From Alligator mississippiensis (Eukaryota; Chordata; Crocodylia; Alligatoridae), in NCBI RefSeq assembly GCF_030867095.1, contig NC_081824.1, forward strand, positions 91,195,882 to 91,259,881: DNA of 64,000 nucleotides. Reading direction: 5' to 3'. Position numbers and translations under genes: made by a program. Shown here piece after piece: positions 11,134 to 23,900 of the stretch. The notes under the pieces are model-generated. The model worked only from the letters and a program-made list of their open reading frames with translations, was not told the origin of the DNA and made no database searches. How positions within the stretch are numbered: the stretch's first letter is position 1; every line of letters starts with the position of its first letter.

Positions 11134-12180
11134 CAGAGCACTTGACAGGCACAGTAATATGACTATGCATGGATGAGGGGGGCATGAAGTTCAAGTGCTG
11201 CCTAAAAGGGGGGGCACCAGAATGGAACCAAAGGGGGGGCGTCATGCTCCTAAATCCCCTGCCTCCTGTACCTCTCATGCAGTGGCTCTGGAAAGCAAAT
11301 GTGGCACTGAGAACAAGAGAGGCAGGAAGGACAGAGTAGCAGCCATGGAGTTGGCACTGATCAGAGGTTGACTCCTTGGAGGGGTGTTCTCACTACCTTT
11401 TTTATGCAGAAATCTGGCTTTCAGTCATCACACTCCACACATTTCGGCAGTGGCTTCTGCATTAACCACTGTAGCAACAGCTCGCTCTGTTAATGCCTGT
11501 TCAGGCCATTGTCTAACATGCCACTGCAGCCCTGGACACAGAACTGCTCAGTCATACATCTGACCACGCATTTCCTTGCACTCCTCCCACTTTTCATAAA
11601 GGTGTGGAAAATATGAGCCAACAGTGTGTCCTTGTTGCCCCCCCCCCCCTTCTCTCCTCCCCTGATTGCAAACTTGCAATCATGGAGAGACTTGTGTGCT
11701 ACCAATAGCCTCAAGAGCAATGCTTGGAGTTTTGTACTCTTGATAGGGTCATCCATGGCAGCTAAGTCAAAAGTGCAGTTTCCAGGCTAATAATCAAAAA
11801 ATAAAAATAAAAGTCCTCAATGGCAGAGCAGGTAGATGAAGAAACAATCCTTCACAATGGCTACAAAAGGCAGATGAAGGCTGAAGCAAATACCAGCAGC
11901 ATTGAAGCCAGGTTTATACGGCACCAGCTCCATTGCACAGGATGTCATACGGATGCCTGAAAATCAGCTCCCGAAACAGGTCCCATACTCCTAACTCACA
12001 AACGGTCTCCACTTTAGACATGGGCAAAAGAAGAGATTCAAGGATACCTTGAAGGCCAATTTGAAGAAATGCAATATTAATATCGACATTTGGGAGACTC
12101 AAACACTGAAACCCAGTGGTACTGTGATGTATGACAAGGGATTGATCATTTTGAGCAAACTCACCTATGGAAGCAGATAG
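11134..12180. other. Unassigned sequence with a CR1 scrap
   Basis: Bases 11604-11639 match, on the plus strand, a piece of the CR1 copy at 12781-12830, which is inverted relative to it. The shared core is ATGAGCCAACAGTGTGTCC and continues CTTGTTGCC, with a 9-base internal deletion before it. A C run follows at about 11638-11649. The rest of the stretch shows no gene or clear repeat. Confidence 0.5.
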
Positions 12181-12962
12181 ATCATAGAATCATAGACTCA
12201 TAGAAAATTTAGGTTGGAAGGGATCTTAGGAGGACATCTAGTCCAACCCCCTGCTCAAAGCAGGACCATCCCCAGCTAGATCATACCAGCCAAGGCTTTC
12301 TTTAGCCGGGTCTTAAAAACCTCCAAGGATCAAGATTCTACAACCTCTCTCGGTAACCTGTTCCAGTACTTCTCCTACTGAGAAAGTTTTTCCTAATATC
12401 TAATGTCCCTTCCTGCAACTTCAGACCACTGCTCCTTGTTTTGCCATCTGCCACTACTGAGAACAGTCTAGCTCCATCCTCTTTGGAACCACCTTTCAGG
12501 TAGTTGAAGGCTCCTATTAAATCCCCTCTCAGTCTTCTCTTCTCCAGACTAAATAAAACCAGTTCCCTCAGCCTCTCCTCATAAGTCCTATGTTCCAGCC
12601 CCTTAACCATTTGTGTTACCCTCCACTGGACTCTCTCCAATTTGTCCACACTGTTTTTCTAGTGGGGAGCCCAAAACTGGACACCATACTCCAGATGTGG
12701 CTTCACCAGTGCCAAATAGAGTAGAAGAACCATCTGCTGGCAGTGCTCCTACTATTGCAACCCAGCATGCTTTTAGCCTTCTTGGCAACAAGGACACACT
12801 GTTGGCTCATATTCAGCTTATTTTCCACTGTAAACCCCAGGTGCTTTTGTGCAGACCTGTTGCTTAGCTTATTGGTCCCCAGGCTGGACCAGTACATGGG
12901 ATTGTTCCAGCGTAAGTGCAGGACTTTGCATTTGTCCTTATTGAACCTCATGGGATTTCTTT
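12181..12962 (-). mobile_element. CR1 LINE, 3' end (minus strand)
   Basis: The minus-strand 3' terminus is the typical CR1 tail CTATGAGTCTATGATTCTAT, followed inward by the complement of AGGTTGGAAGGGATCTTAGG and CCAACCCCCTGCTCAAAGCA. The body (12300-12960) matches the usual CR1 3' region, including the coding remnant MDKLERVQWRVTQMVKGLEH, here broken into short frames. The element is 5'-truncated. It belongs to a different subfamily from the copy at 10739. Confidence 0.92.
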
Positions 12963-13504
12963 TGTTTACATAGCAGAAATGAGCTGAGAGACAAAGGGAA
13001 AAGACAAAGGGAAAGAGCTGTGACCTATCATCACCAGGATCTTCTCCTTCTTCCCAGAACTATTTTCCACATCTGCAGTTGAACGTAAAGATTGGTTTTC
13101 TAGGTCATCTATGGACTCACCAATCACTTCCCTTTTTAATGGAAGATTGTCATCCTTGTATCAAGGGACTGCTGCCAATGAAATAGCAGTTAAAGGTGAA
13201 GGGGCATGGACAGCAGCACAAAGTGACTGTGAGGGGCACCATACATGCTCCAGATTCCCAGTGTCTGCCAGCTGGCACATTCTATTCCCAGAAATTCTGC
13301 CCAGGAGTACCAATGCCCCTGTCTAAGGTGTTCCCTGCCAAAGAATCCTCTACCTCCAGAAGTCTTGGGTGCTTGTACACATGCTGGGAGGCTACTACAA
13401 CACACTGTAATTCCAGTGCATCAGAGCAGACACAATTAATCAAGTCTGCTACAGCATGCTAATTAGTGTGCTCTAGCAACCTCCATATCTTCTGTGTCAG
13501 TGTC
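12963..13504. other. Unassigned sequence
   Basis: No gene is recognised. The last part (13410-13504) with GCTAATTAGTGTGCTCTAG probably belongs to the MITE around the hairpin at 13505-13588. Confidence 0.35.
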
Positions 13505-13588
13505 CCCACACCAAAATGGAAGTGGAGGTGCTTTAACTAAAGCTCAAGCTTTAGTTAAAGCGCCCCCACTGCCATTTTTAAGTGTGGG
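13505..13588. repeat. Near-perfect long hairpin, probable MITE core
   Basis: Left arm 13505-13543 (from CCCACACCAAAATGG to GCTTTAACTAAAGC) pairs with right arm 13548-13588 (from GCTTTAGTTAAAGC to GTGTGGG) across a four-base loop, with only a few mismatches. Flanking phrases TGCTAATTAGTGTGCTC and GTGCTTTAATTAGTGGCTC extend the symmetry. This is typical of a foldback MITE; outer ends near 13440 and 13690 are tentative. Confidence 0.7.
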
Positions 13589-13689
13589 ATCGCTAATACA
13601 CAAGATGCTCCGAGTGCTTTAATTAGTGGCTCTCAGAGCTACTCTAATTAAAGTGCTCCCCCCATCCCCGGAGCATGTGTAAAAACACC

Positions 13690-15379
13690 CTTTCTGCCCC
13701 ACAACGACTCCTGTATCCTTGTGAAACCAACCTACACTTCTGGAGGGCTCTTTCTCCCAGGAGAACTTGAGCACTGATCACTACTTTTAATTTACCAGCA
13801 GCCAAAGCCAGGCAAAAAGTCTATCACTATTCTTTTTACTGCAGTCAGCTGAGCAGGGTTGTTATGACTTTTTCTAAATGTAAAACTAACAACATTTAAT
13901 TAAATAACTCTTTCATTATTTCAAAACTCTACTTCCAGCCTCATCTGTTTATTCAGCATTCCTGATCTATCCTTGCACATTTGCCTTAGAGTGGCAGATA
14001 TAATGGCGTGTGCTAAGGACTGCAATAATTACACTGGAAGCAAACAACCAAATAAGGTAACCACACCCTTCCAATTTTAAACAAAGGCACATACACACAC
14101 TGCTGTTTAAACTGGTACAGAAACTAGGTAAATGGATGTCTGAGAGATTTGCTGTGGTGCCAGCTGATAATCAGAGAAAGAGAAAATCAAAAAGAAATCC
14201 TTAACTGCACTTATTTCTGTGTGTGTGTATGCTCAGGTTCCATTAATGTTAGCATATTTTTGCCACTGGCTAAGGACAGAAATCATTTCTAGCTTAAAAG
14301 AAAGAACAATTAGCCTTGCAAACATAAGCCTACAAGAGGGATGAGTGTTAACTGACAAAGATTTGGAGGAGTGGACAAGTCCTTGTGTCAGCACAGAAGA
14401 GCTTTCAGTTTGCCTGTAATAAAAGGATCTCACTTCAAACCATAAAATGAATCATCTAGAAAGACGGGTATTGTAAAATGTTTTGCTTTTATTGCCATAC
14501 CAAATGCTCATGTACCTACATAGCTGCTTGGCATTTAGAGCTGGAATGCTTTGAAGATGTTATATTGAAATAAAAATCTGCATTAAATAATATGTATATC
14601 TTTCTTAAGGTCACAAAATGGAATACAATGACATATATTTACATAGTCATTCCATACTATTTTTTTTAAATCTCTCATTTTCCTACCTGACATCTCTGAC
14701 AAAGTAAACTGAAAACAGAATACAAAAATACTTTGATTGCCAATTTAGTAGCAACTTCATTCTTTCATTGGATCATAAAAACAGAACAGACTGATGAGTT
14801 TCACCAGCAGAGAGGGTCCACAACTGCATTCAGCCATCACTGGCCAAGAAATAGAAAAGAATGGTGATATTCTTGAAACATGATTGGTAAGGACAAACAG
14901 GAAATGAAGAAGGTGGTCCTCACTAGGCTCACAAAGCATTTTACATCAGCTTGTAGCAAAGTCTGCCAGCATGTAGCAAATACTTCAGAGCACTTGACTT
15001 TCCAATCTCAATAATGTCATTTTAACCTAATTTGCATGTGTGTGCATGCATGCACATGCACACATGCATGTATGTGTGTCATTTACTAGGTTTTAAAAGA
15101 GCTAACTGGAGAAAAAAAATCCCCAAATCCACCATGGGGCATCTATTGACACCCACACGGTTCATCACAAGGTTGGAACCTTTCAATACATGGCACAGAT
15201 CGATGCCACTAAAGTGTATGGAGTACCTGATATAATATATTGTCACCCTCTGTGGGACCAGCACTAAGGGGGGATGTGACAGACCCCATGTGGATTTTAC
15301 AGTATTTGCTGACAACAGAAAAATGATGAATAATCTTTAGTCTCTGAAAGGGAGTGGGCTACAGAGTACACAGACTCTT
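13690..15379. other. Unassigned intergenic sequence
   Basis: No gene is seen. At 15029-15080 an alternating purine-pyrimidine patch (GCATGTGTGTGCATGCATGC) has dyad symmetry. A 78-codon minus-strand frame at 15079-15315 has no recognisable domain. Confidence 0.4.
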
Positions 15380-16560
15380 CTGCCAGTCCCTGCTAAGTTT
15401 TATCCCTTTTGCTCTGTCCCTGACAACCAGTCTTCATCTCTGGCTCTTTGTCCCAGTCCCATTCTCCTTGCCTACTGACCCATAGTTTCTATTTTGGTCT
15501 CAATTTTCTTACCATCCCATTCTTAGTCCTCTTCCAGGCTCACTGGTTGAGCCTCTAGCTCCCTCCCTTTCCAGTTCACAGTCTATTCCTCCCACTCCAA
15601 CACCTAGTCTCATCTTATTTCCCAACTAGTCTGTTTCCCATCCTTGTAATTGATCTGTCTCTTCTCTCTCCACTGGCTTGTCTTAATCTGGCTCTCTAGG
15701 TTCATTATCCATGCATTGGCAGCTCCTTACACAACTCTTTTTTGCCCAGCCAGTCTCATTACTCCTCCCACCCCAGCTCCTGTATAAATCGTTCTCATCT
15801 CAAGACCTCCAACCATGGAATTAGTGCCTAATTCCTTTTACCTTCTCCAGATGTTGCCATCTCCCCCCAACAGTTTCAGTATTACCCTAATGTCTCCCAA
15901 ATTCCACAGTTTCTCTGCTTACTCTCAGTCAATCTCCCCCACACAGATTCCAAGGGCACATCCCAATGAGTGGGAACATGAATTTCCCCAGGGACAAATA
16001 GCAGCAGCACATGCACATGTGCGCTCTGGTGCAGAGTAAATTGCCCTAGGTGGGGTAGGGGAAGCTGAGGCCAGCACCTAGGCTGGTCCCAGCAGCCTTA
16101 CGTGGAGTCCTGGGGGTCTCCCAGGGCTGCAGCAGCAGCAATCCAGCCACTCAGAGCCTGGCTGGCAGATGGAGTGTGGCTCTAGCCAGCCAGGCTCCTG
16201 TTTCTGATGCCACAAGCTACAGCCAGATGCACTGTGCTGCTTTTTTTGTGGTTTTGTTAAATAAAAAGATTTCCTGGTATCTAATTTTGCCACCACACTG
16301 CAACTATGTAGCGCAGTGAATGGGTCCATATGTGCTGCATGCATAACACAAAGCCTCAAAAGGCTTTGAGGCACCATAAACTTCACATTCCCACTCATGG
16401 AGACGTGGCCTAAGTGCCTGTCTCCCTGCCTAACAAACCTCAGTCTCACCTTCCAACTCCCAGTTAGTTTTCCTCCCTTCCTCCAGTCTCACTCTCACTA
16501 GATTTCTTTTCCCTTGTTCTACCTGACTCCACTCTTTTCCTTCCCCCCTAGTTTTTTTCT
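15380..16560. repeat. Pyrimidine-rich tract with recurring CAGTCTC-like words
   Basis: Except for the inserted MITE (15955-16410), the plus strand is strongly pyrimidine-rich and repeats CAGTCTC, CAGTCCC and TAGTCTC words separated by CTCC-rich spacers. It reads like a much-diverged tandem repeat. No coding potential is apparent. Confidence 0.55.
15955..16410. mobile_element. MITE with about 30-base inverted ends
   Basis: The left end GGCACATCCCAATGAGTGGG, continuing AACATGAA, is the inverse of the right end near 16380-16410 (TTCACATTCCCACTCATGG, then AGACGTGGCC), with a few mismatches. The interior includes a GC-rich stretch and two mirrored words at 16351-16372. No transposase is present. 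The exact edges and target duplication are uncertain. Confidence 0.65.
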
Positions 16561-18777
16561 CCTTCTGCATGTAAATCAGACAGTTTTCTCCCCATGCCAC
16601 GTGGACACCAACAAGGAGGGTAATTGAGAACAGAGGAGTCAGACTCCTTCCCTTCCATTCTAATATCTTGCTCCATTGAGGGATGGAGCAGCTCAGAACA
16701 ACAATCAGAAAAAAAAGTACTCTATAGCCATGAGCAGACACATGTTCAGTCACTCTTTGGGGATGTCTGCTCCATCTAGTTTGCTGCAAGCAGCTGAAAC
16801 ATATTCAGTTGCTCTAGAGAATCGATCATTTTCAACATTTTCGATGTTAAAAGCTGGAATAGGTTTGTACATATTCACTGAGCATGTACTCTTTGGAGAT
16901 TTTAGCTGCTAAACTCTAGCAAGTCTCTGAGTATGTGCAAACTTGTAAAAAGACTTATATTTGACCATAGTTGAGCAAATTTTCACAAGGACAGAAAGGG
17001 TACATCCTTGTCAAAAAAACTATCTCCTGACCAATTGCAAATCCTTCCTCCAAAAGGTAGAGGCATTAGTGGATTAAAAGATGGTCTCAATAATTTTTAG
17101 GATGAGCAAAACAATTTACTTTTTCTACTCTAATTTTTCTAACTTTTTCATTTTTTTAAATTGCTGACTTTTTCCATTATAACAAGAACAAAAAAATCAG
17201 TCCAAATAGTTACATTTTGCCAAAGTTAAAAGCAATTGCAAATGTTGTCTTATAATGGGAATTATAAAACAATTTTAATAATGGATGGTGCAACCATTTC
17301 CTTCTATAATAAATAACAATTTAAATATTACTAATAAACACACATAAAATCCCATATGTAGTCCTAGTATCTAGTTCAGATGGTTCCCTAAAAGGCATCT
17401 TACTTAGAGGAAGAACCTGAGAAATTCATTCCACAAGATCTAGAAAACTTAAGTTTTTCATTTTCATTGTCAAGGGTATGCAGTTTGTGTAATAATGTTT
17501 TGCTTGACAGGAGAGACCATTAGAAAATTTTATATAATGGCATTATAAGACCCTTTATTGTAGGTTTCACTTTTTTTTTCACCAGATTGCAAATGCTTCA
17601 CTAAGAAATTGTCACATTTAAATGATCTGAAAAAGAAAATTCTCATTTTCTTTTGGATTTGATAGCCACACAATATATGTTATCAGAATGTTATTACTCT
17701 ATCATTTCACTAATGTTAGTGGAAAATATAGGAAAAAAAGCAGCAACATTGATCAATGGTTCTTAAGAATGAAATCCACAGAGGGCGAAAGCTAGGGAAT
17801 GGGAATAACTACACAACATATTTTCACCCTGTATCAAACATTTGCAGGTATCAGTGCTTTCACATTCAGGTACCTGCTAGAAGAGAAATCAATTATATTG
17901 AGCCTGTGCATTTTCTTGTAACTTGCTTTATTTACACCTGCCCTTGAACCGAGGGGGTGAAAGTGGTGTGCAAATAAGCTTGTCTTTCAAAATCTTAGCC
18001 TAAATATCAGCTGAAGAAGCAACTCTACCGCACATGTTGTCTACAGATAGATTGAGGTAGAGAACAAACTCTTATAACAGTTTTCCTAAGAAGGAACTGC
18101 ATCCCAAAACTAACAACAAAACAGGACATTTCTTCATAGGATACACATTTCTTGTATAGAAAGGAAAATAATTTGTAAAACTAAATTGGACTGTGTAATC
18201 TGGTAACTCCTTCCATAGTAAATTGAGCCCTGGGATTAGGATCCTATCCACAGGAAGCTAGGAATGCAGCTGAATGGGCAAATGTTTGAATGCTTGAGAA
18301 TGCTATGGTTTGCTGTGCCCCAGTCAGAGATCTTCATGCATCAGCACCTTGTGCTAAACATTTATCAGGAATTTAAAACTATGCATAGTAAATGCGGGAT
18401 ACCATGACTGTGCCTGTAATGTGCGCAGCAATGTGGAGTAACAGAATTGTAACCAGACAGCTTTTTCAGAGACTCCAGAGAGAATTCCTGAAGATGGATG
18501 GGATTACTGGTGACTCAAGAAAGAAATTTAGATTAAATTCTGGATCTAGAATCCTGTAATGTTTTGGGGAAATGGAGCGTCTTGAGAGAGAGAGAACTGG
18601 TAGCCTGATACTGCACATTTGCATAAAGATTAGAGCCCTGTAAGAAACACACTTTTTAGGTTCAGGAATGCAAGTGCACTAAAAGTTAGTGAATAAAATA
18701 CTAACACTAATGAAGACAAGACAAATCAAAGACATGAAATCACGTGACCATGCAGAAATTGCTTAGAGCTTGTAAAG
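16561..18777. other. Unassigned AT-rich intergenic sequence
   Basis: I see no gene or clear transposon. A short stem-loop (GAGCAGACA ... TGTCTGCTC) lies at about 16733-16776. Confidence 0.45.
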
Positions 18778-19258
18778 CAGTGGTGCTAAACTCACCTTGT
18801 GCCCTGGACCATGGAGGTCCCCAGGGATCCAGCCCAGGGCATGAGGAAGTGGTTGCAGTGGGAGCTCTGGCTCCAATCCAGAGCACATGGGGGCAACAGC
18901 TCACACTGTGTGGCCTGTACTGGAGCTGCTACTGGCATGTGCCCTATGCCACAGCAGCAGCTCCACAATGGGGCATGAAGCAAGCCAGCAGCTGGAGCGG
19001 TAGGGCCTGGGCCAGGGCAGTGATGATAAATGACACAGCCAGAGAGTGGTTGGGGCTCTGTCAGCCCTCACTTGCCCTCTTGCATCTGATCCCCATGTCC
19101 ACTAGGGCGGACGGTCCTGGATGCTGCAGCAGTCCATTCCTGCCCGCCCCAACCCCTGCCATGCCCCGAACGTCTGGTGACTAATAGGTAGCCCAGTAGG
19201 TTGGATAGTGTCTTCATGGGCTGGATCTGGACCGCAGGCCACACGCTGGGCATTCCTA
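18778..19258. mobile_element. hAT-like non-autonomous element
   Basis: The element starts CAGTGGTGCTAAACT and ends near GCTGGGCATTCCTA, degenerate hAT-type ends. The flanks TTGTAAAG (18770-18777) and TCGCAAAG (19259-19266) match at six of eight bases, with C/T differences at the others, so they are a convincing 8-base target duplication. The 481-base body is GC-rich and non-coding; the 146-codon frame across it is incidental. Confidence 0.75.
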
Positions 19259-19599
19259 TCGCAAAGGAACCTTTTGGTTGGACACAGCTCCAGGAGACGC
19301 ACAGCATGGTCCCAAGAGGGTGGGACAGCGCAGCACGTGCAGGCTGTGCACAGGGGGAGGGCAGGCAGTCTCTGTGACAATGCCAGGCATGTTCAGAGGG
19401 AGGAAGGAGGGCGTATTTTGGCTCCTGGGAAGGGGACCTCTGAGGTCCTTAGCAGAAGGAGAACTTCTGACTTGCATTATTGGACCTGGAGAGAAGGGCA
19501 CCCTGGGGCGTACATGCCACAAGTGGCACAGGCAGGCAGCGGGGCCGTGCACCGAGCAGTAGCATGGGCAGAGGAAGAGGAGGGAGCAGCCTGCCACAA

Positions 19600-20900
19600 A
19601 GCGTGGCCCTCAGGCCAGCAGACACTTGGCACCTGAGGCCCAGCAGGAGATCTGGGGGGGTGGGGGGAGAGCTGGTGCTTGACCCCTCGTGAGGCAACTT
19701 GTGGCACGGGAAGGATGAAGGGGTCCCCCCAGTCTTAAGCCAGGAAGGGGAACAGAAAGCCGCGGGGCTCGGGGCAGGAAGGGAGCAAGTGGCTCCCTCT
19801 GCTGCCAGCTCCCCGGGGCCGGCCGAGGAGGCGGCGCTGGCAGGGGAGGTGCCATCCCCCGCCGGGCCGAGGCCGGGGTAGCTCCCTGTCCCGCCGCCAG
19901 CATGGCGCGGGAGGCCGCCGGCTCCGCAGCTGCGCGCGTGCACCGCGGGGGCGTGTGGTGGCTTCCCCCGGCGGACAGCCGCGGCTCCCCCGGGAAAGTT
20001 GCGGCTTCCCGCAGGGGGCCGGGCTTGGCTCCTGCTTCCTCCCCTTGCCGCCCGATGTCGCCGCCCGCGGGCCTCGGGGCGGGCGTGCCGGCGATGCGCC
20101 CAGGGGACCTGTGGGGGGGGCCGGGCCGGGCCGGGGCGGGGCGGGGGCACCCCGGCCGTCCGGCCATGAGGACAAGCCCGGCGCCGGAGCCGGTGGCGGC
20201 GGGACCGAGCACATGGAGCCTCCGCTTCCGCGGCGCGCGCCTCCCTCCACCTGCCCGGGGAGCGGAGGATGCAGCTGCCCGGCCCGGATTTGTGCCCCCC
20301 GGGGACTGGTTTTTAATTGCACCTGGGTAACTATTCCTGCCCGTTAGCGCTCTTTCAGGTCGCGGGGGGAGGGGAGGGGAGGGGAGGGGAGGGGAGGGGG
20401 GCTGCGGGCTGTCATGCATCAGGATGCGGCTCCGCGCTGGGGGGGGGGGGAGAGGGAGGGGGGTTAAATGTAAGTAATAGTCAGGCCGCCATTTTGAATG
20501 GTTTCCTGCCACACAGAAGGAAATCTGAGGTCGGTCCCTGTGTTTCCTTGCATCCCCCCTCCCCATCCGTGCTTGCCTCCCTGCCTCCCCCAGGGGTCTC
20601 GAGAGATGGCTCCTGGGTGGGTGGCTGGCTGCCCCGCCAAGTGGTGCACAGGGTGCTGCTGGGCAGTTGTGGGTGCTGGGGGCCATGGCGTGGACGGGCG
20701 AGAAAATAAAGTCCAGAAGTGCCTTTCAAAAGGACGGAGTTTCTTTTGTCTGCCTTCAAAGCCCGGCGGGGACAGGGCGCAGCCCGCCGGGCGTGTGCTA
20801 GAGGATGCGAAGCGCTGGTTTTCAGACCCGCTTCGATAGCAGGCGGCTGCTGCTAGCCGGGTGGCGACGCGAGCCCGGCTTTTATCCTGGGCAAGGGAGT
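19600..20900. promoter_or_regulatory. CpG island 1, probable promoter of an unidentified transcript
   Basis: CpG dinucleotides are dense, especially 19750-20330, in sharp contrast to the AT-rich DNA that follows. A perfect YY1-type site, GCCGCCATTTTG, lies at 20485-20496. A (GGGGA)n run at 20364-20400 and a G run at 20439-20450 could form quadruplexes. A splice-donor-like GTAAGT lies at about 20470. I could not match any frame to a known protein; in particular the N-terminus of HACE1, a neighbour of LIN28B in mammals, is not here. The long frames on both strands are expected from GC bias. Confidence 0.6.
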
Positions 20901-23900
20901 AGTGGCTGTTTCACTGGGTTTGCAGGCTGTGTTTTTAACCTACCTGGGAACTAAGCACACGGTCATTTCCACACCTGACAGGACGAGGCGGCAGTAAAAT
21001 CCCTTTGAGCAGAAAAATGTTCCGAATGAGCGCAGGATTGGTGGGAGGATTGTTCTGAGTTCACCGTTGTGTCCCAGCTCTCGGGAAGTAGGGATCTTTA
21101 AAATAAATAGCCGTGTCAATCGTAGACTAACTTTAAGCCTCTTTCCTTTAACACATGCATGTTAAACGCATGTGATCCATTTTAACCAGTTAACACCTTC
21201 ACGGCACTCCATGAAAAGATGACGTTCAGTAATTTGTTGGTCTCTTCTTGATTGTACTCAGTGTAGTTTTAATTGATTGAATACAGAAATAAGAATGAAG
21301 TGGTAGTACGCTGTGTTCGCTGGTTAGAGAGATTTGGACTTTTTATTATGCAAGCAACATTAAAGGAAAGCAGGCCATTGAGTGACTAATAAATATTCTT
21401 GCTGGGAACTGCACATTATATGCATTCTCCATCAGTATCAATAACCACATCTACAGCAAACCTATGCTATTGTCATCAATATTAACTAATAGTAAAGGTT
21501 TGTATTTTCATACTTTTAATTACAGCTGTCTAAATGGGTTTCTGCAGCATTTTAATTGAATGCACCTTCCATCAAATACTATCATTTATATTGAAATGCA
21601 AGACAACCTATATACAGCATTGTACAAGGAAGTATACCGGTTAAGAATAGTTTATCTTTAAATACAATAAGAGCTGTAGATGATCTTTATTTGGGAGGAG
21701 AGGATGACTGTCGTGTTTATTCGGAAAAAAATGATTTGCAGTACATGCAATTATATTTGTAGTCTTCTGAAATAATTAGTCTCACAGTAGTTAACTGCTT
21801 GTTATACTATAAATAGAACACAGATTGGGAAAAATTGTACCATCTTGAATTTAATAAATACACTGAAAATCCAGGTTTCTTTTTCTCTGAGCAAACAATA
21901 TAGTATTAGGTATTGTAATGGCTACTTCCAGTGCCCACATTGTTTACATATAAAAAGACAGCTGTAGCAGAAAGTATAAGCAAGAGTTCATGAAGAAAGA
22001 AGCCATCACACTTCATGCATATAAAATAAACGTGTCACTCAGAACATTCATGCCTCATTAAAAAATAGAAGCAAAACTGAAGCCGAGACATCAGCTGATA
22101 TTTATTAGAAATATTAGGAAGTAGAGAAGAAATCATGAGAAATCTCATCTCTAGGCCCAAATCTCCACTACTCTTCACTATCTAAACCGTTCCAAAGATA
22201 CAGTAAGCCACAAGCTGTGTTTTAGATCATCAAAAACAAAGATGAATTTTAAGGCTTAAACAGTTAAAAGGATTTCTTCTTTTTTCATTTGAAATAGTAT
22301 TTTGCTTGCATCGCAGTTAATGAATGTGATTTGTAATGTGAACTTGGAGAAGGGAGGAAAGATCCAGATAATATTCCTATTACATGTATACTGAAAATAT
22401 TAGGGCGCATACATTTATGGAGGAGTCCCTCCTATGACATGACATTGTATGATGTCGCTGACCGAAGTGCTGAATCAAGACAGCCATATTGATCATTACT
22501 AAATCCAGCTGAAAACATATACCGAACTTTTGTGGAGATTCAAGTACCAGAATAATTATAGTAAGTTGTTTTTTAAATATTTCTATTCCTTAATATCTGC
22601 AACATTCATAAAGTGTTTTAGGTAGGTAGTGGTTTTACAAAAAAGCTTTATCCAGTGTATTAATTTGGTATTGAATGATGATAGTAAAGTCAATTACTGC
22701 AATACCGTGGGGCTCCCGTGTTTTGTAAATAGTCACTTCCAACCACAAAGAACATTTTAAGTCAACATATAACATAATGAAACCTCCAAAAAATAACATA
22801 TTGTATCAACAACAATTACTAGACATAAGCTTGCTCTTAGTCAGAGGGTCAGATTATAAAAGGACGTTTGAAAGCTAACATCAAAGCATGTGATCAATGA
22901 CAAAAACATCAATCAATGATAGTATGGACAAGGTCCAGGTAAAGCTTATACCTATTAATAGTAACAAGGAATATGAATATGAGCATAGTTTAAAAGGTAA
23001 AATAGCTAAAATTTGGAAGAGCAAACTGTCTATGGGAAATCTCTACATTTAATTTAATGTGTTCCCATCTATTTTTTTATTAATGGACCAGAGCACATTT
23101 TTGTGGAATACATTGTGTGTGTGTGTGTGTGTGTGTGTTATTTCAAACATGGTTGTATAACAAAATACAATTTAAAAGGAATTTGCTACTCTCTTGATAC
23201 ATAAGGGTAAAAACTTAAACATAGGACTTTTGACATCCTGTTTCTAAAAATAGAATGAATTGATATGCGGGATCTTCAAATTAAAGGTCAAAGGTGACAA
23301 ACCAGGACAAAGGTCATGCAGCTCATTTTCAAGCAATCAGTTTCTAGTTTTTTCATGGCTGAACAAAAGCTTAATTATACAGAAAAGACAGGCCTGTAAT
23401 ATTTAACTGGTCAATTTTTAACAAAGATTTAGAAGTAGTTCAACACAGTCTACCAATTAATTTATGTTTTTAATTATGGCTTTTAATATTGAATTCATGC
23501 TGGCTTTTTATTCAAATATGTATGTACTTGTTTGGGCTAAAAACTAAATTTCCTTCCCTAATCTAGCATCTCTAAATAACCTACATTCTAATTGTATGTG
23601 TGCTGGGGAATTCATAGGATATAGTGCATTCATATTTTCTACTCTATAATAAAGGTCTTAGGTTGCAAAAAAAGTTCATCCAGAGGTATATATTATTTAT
23701 CTTCAGAAAAATAAAATTTAGAACCATGCATTTTGACAGTGGTGCATGCAGATTTTCTTCTTTAGAAATAAACACCCACCCCCTCAAAAACAAAACAAAA
23801 CCCTCTCAAAAAAGCAAACTACCCAGAATACATTGCACTTTGTTTTTTCCTAGTTAGTAATCATGAAATTTTCTAAAATGGATTATTTTATTTTGTTTTA

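Noticed and set aside
13505-13588. MicroRNA precursor
   Set aside because: The arms are too long and too perfect and the symmetry extends into the flanks, which fits a MITE better; no small-RNA evidence is available.
19610-20686. 358-codon minus-strand open frame in CpG island 1
   Set aside because: Low-complexity Pro/Arg/Ala/Gly composition, with several other frames open in the same GC-rich stretch and no domain.
19600-20900. First exon of HACE1, expected upstream of LIN28B on the opposite strand
   Set aside because: I looked for the N-terminal MERAMEQLNRLTRSLRRA coding sequence on the minus strand and did not find it; the gene is probably further left.
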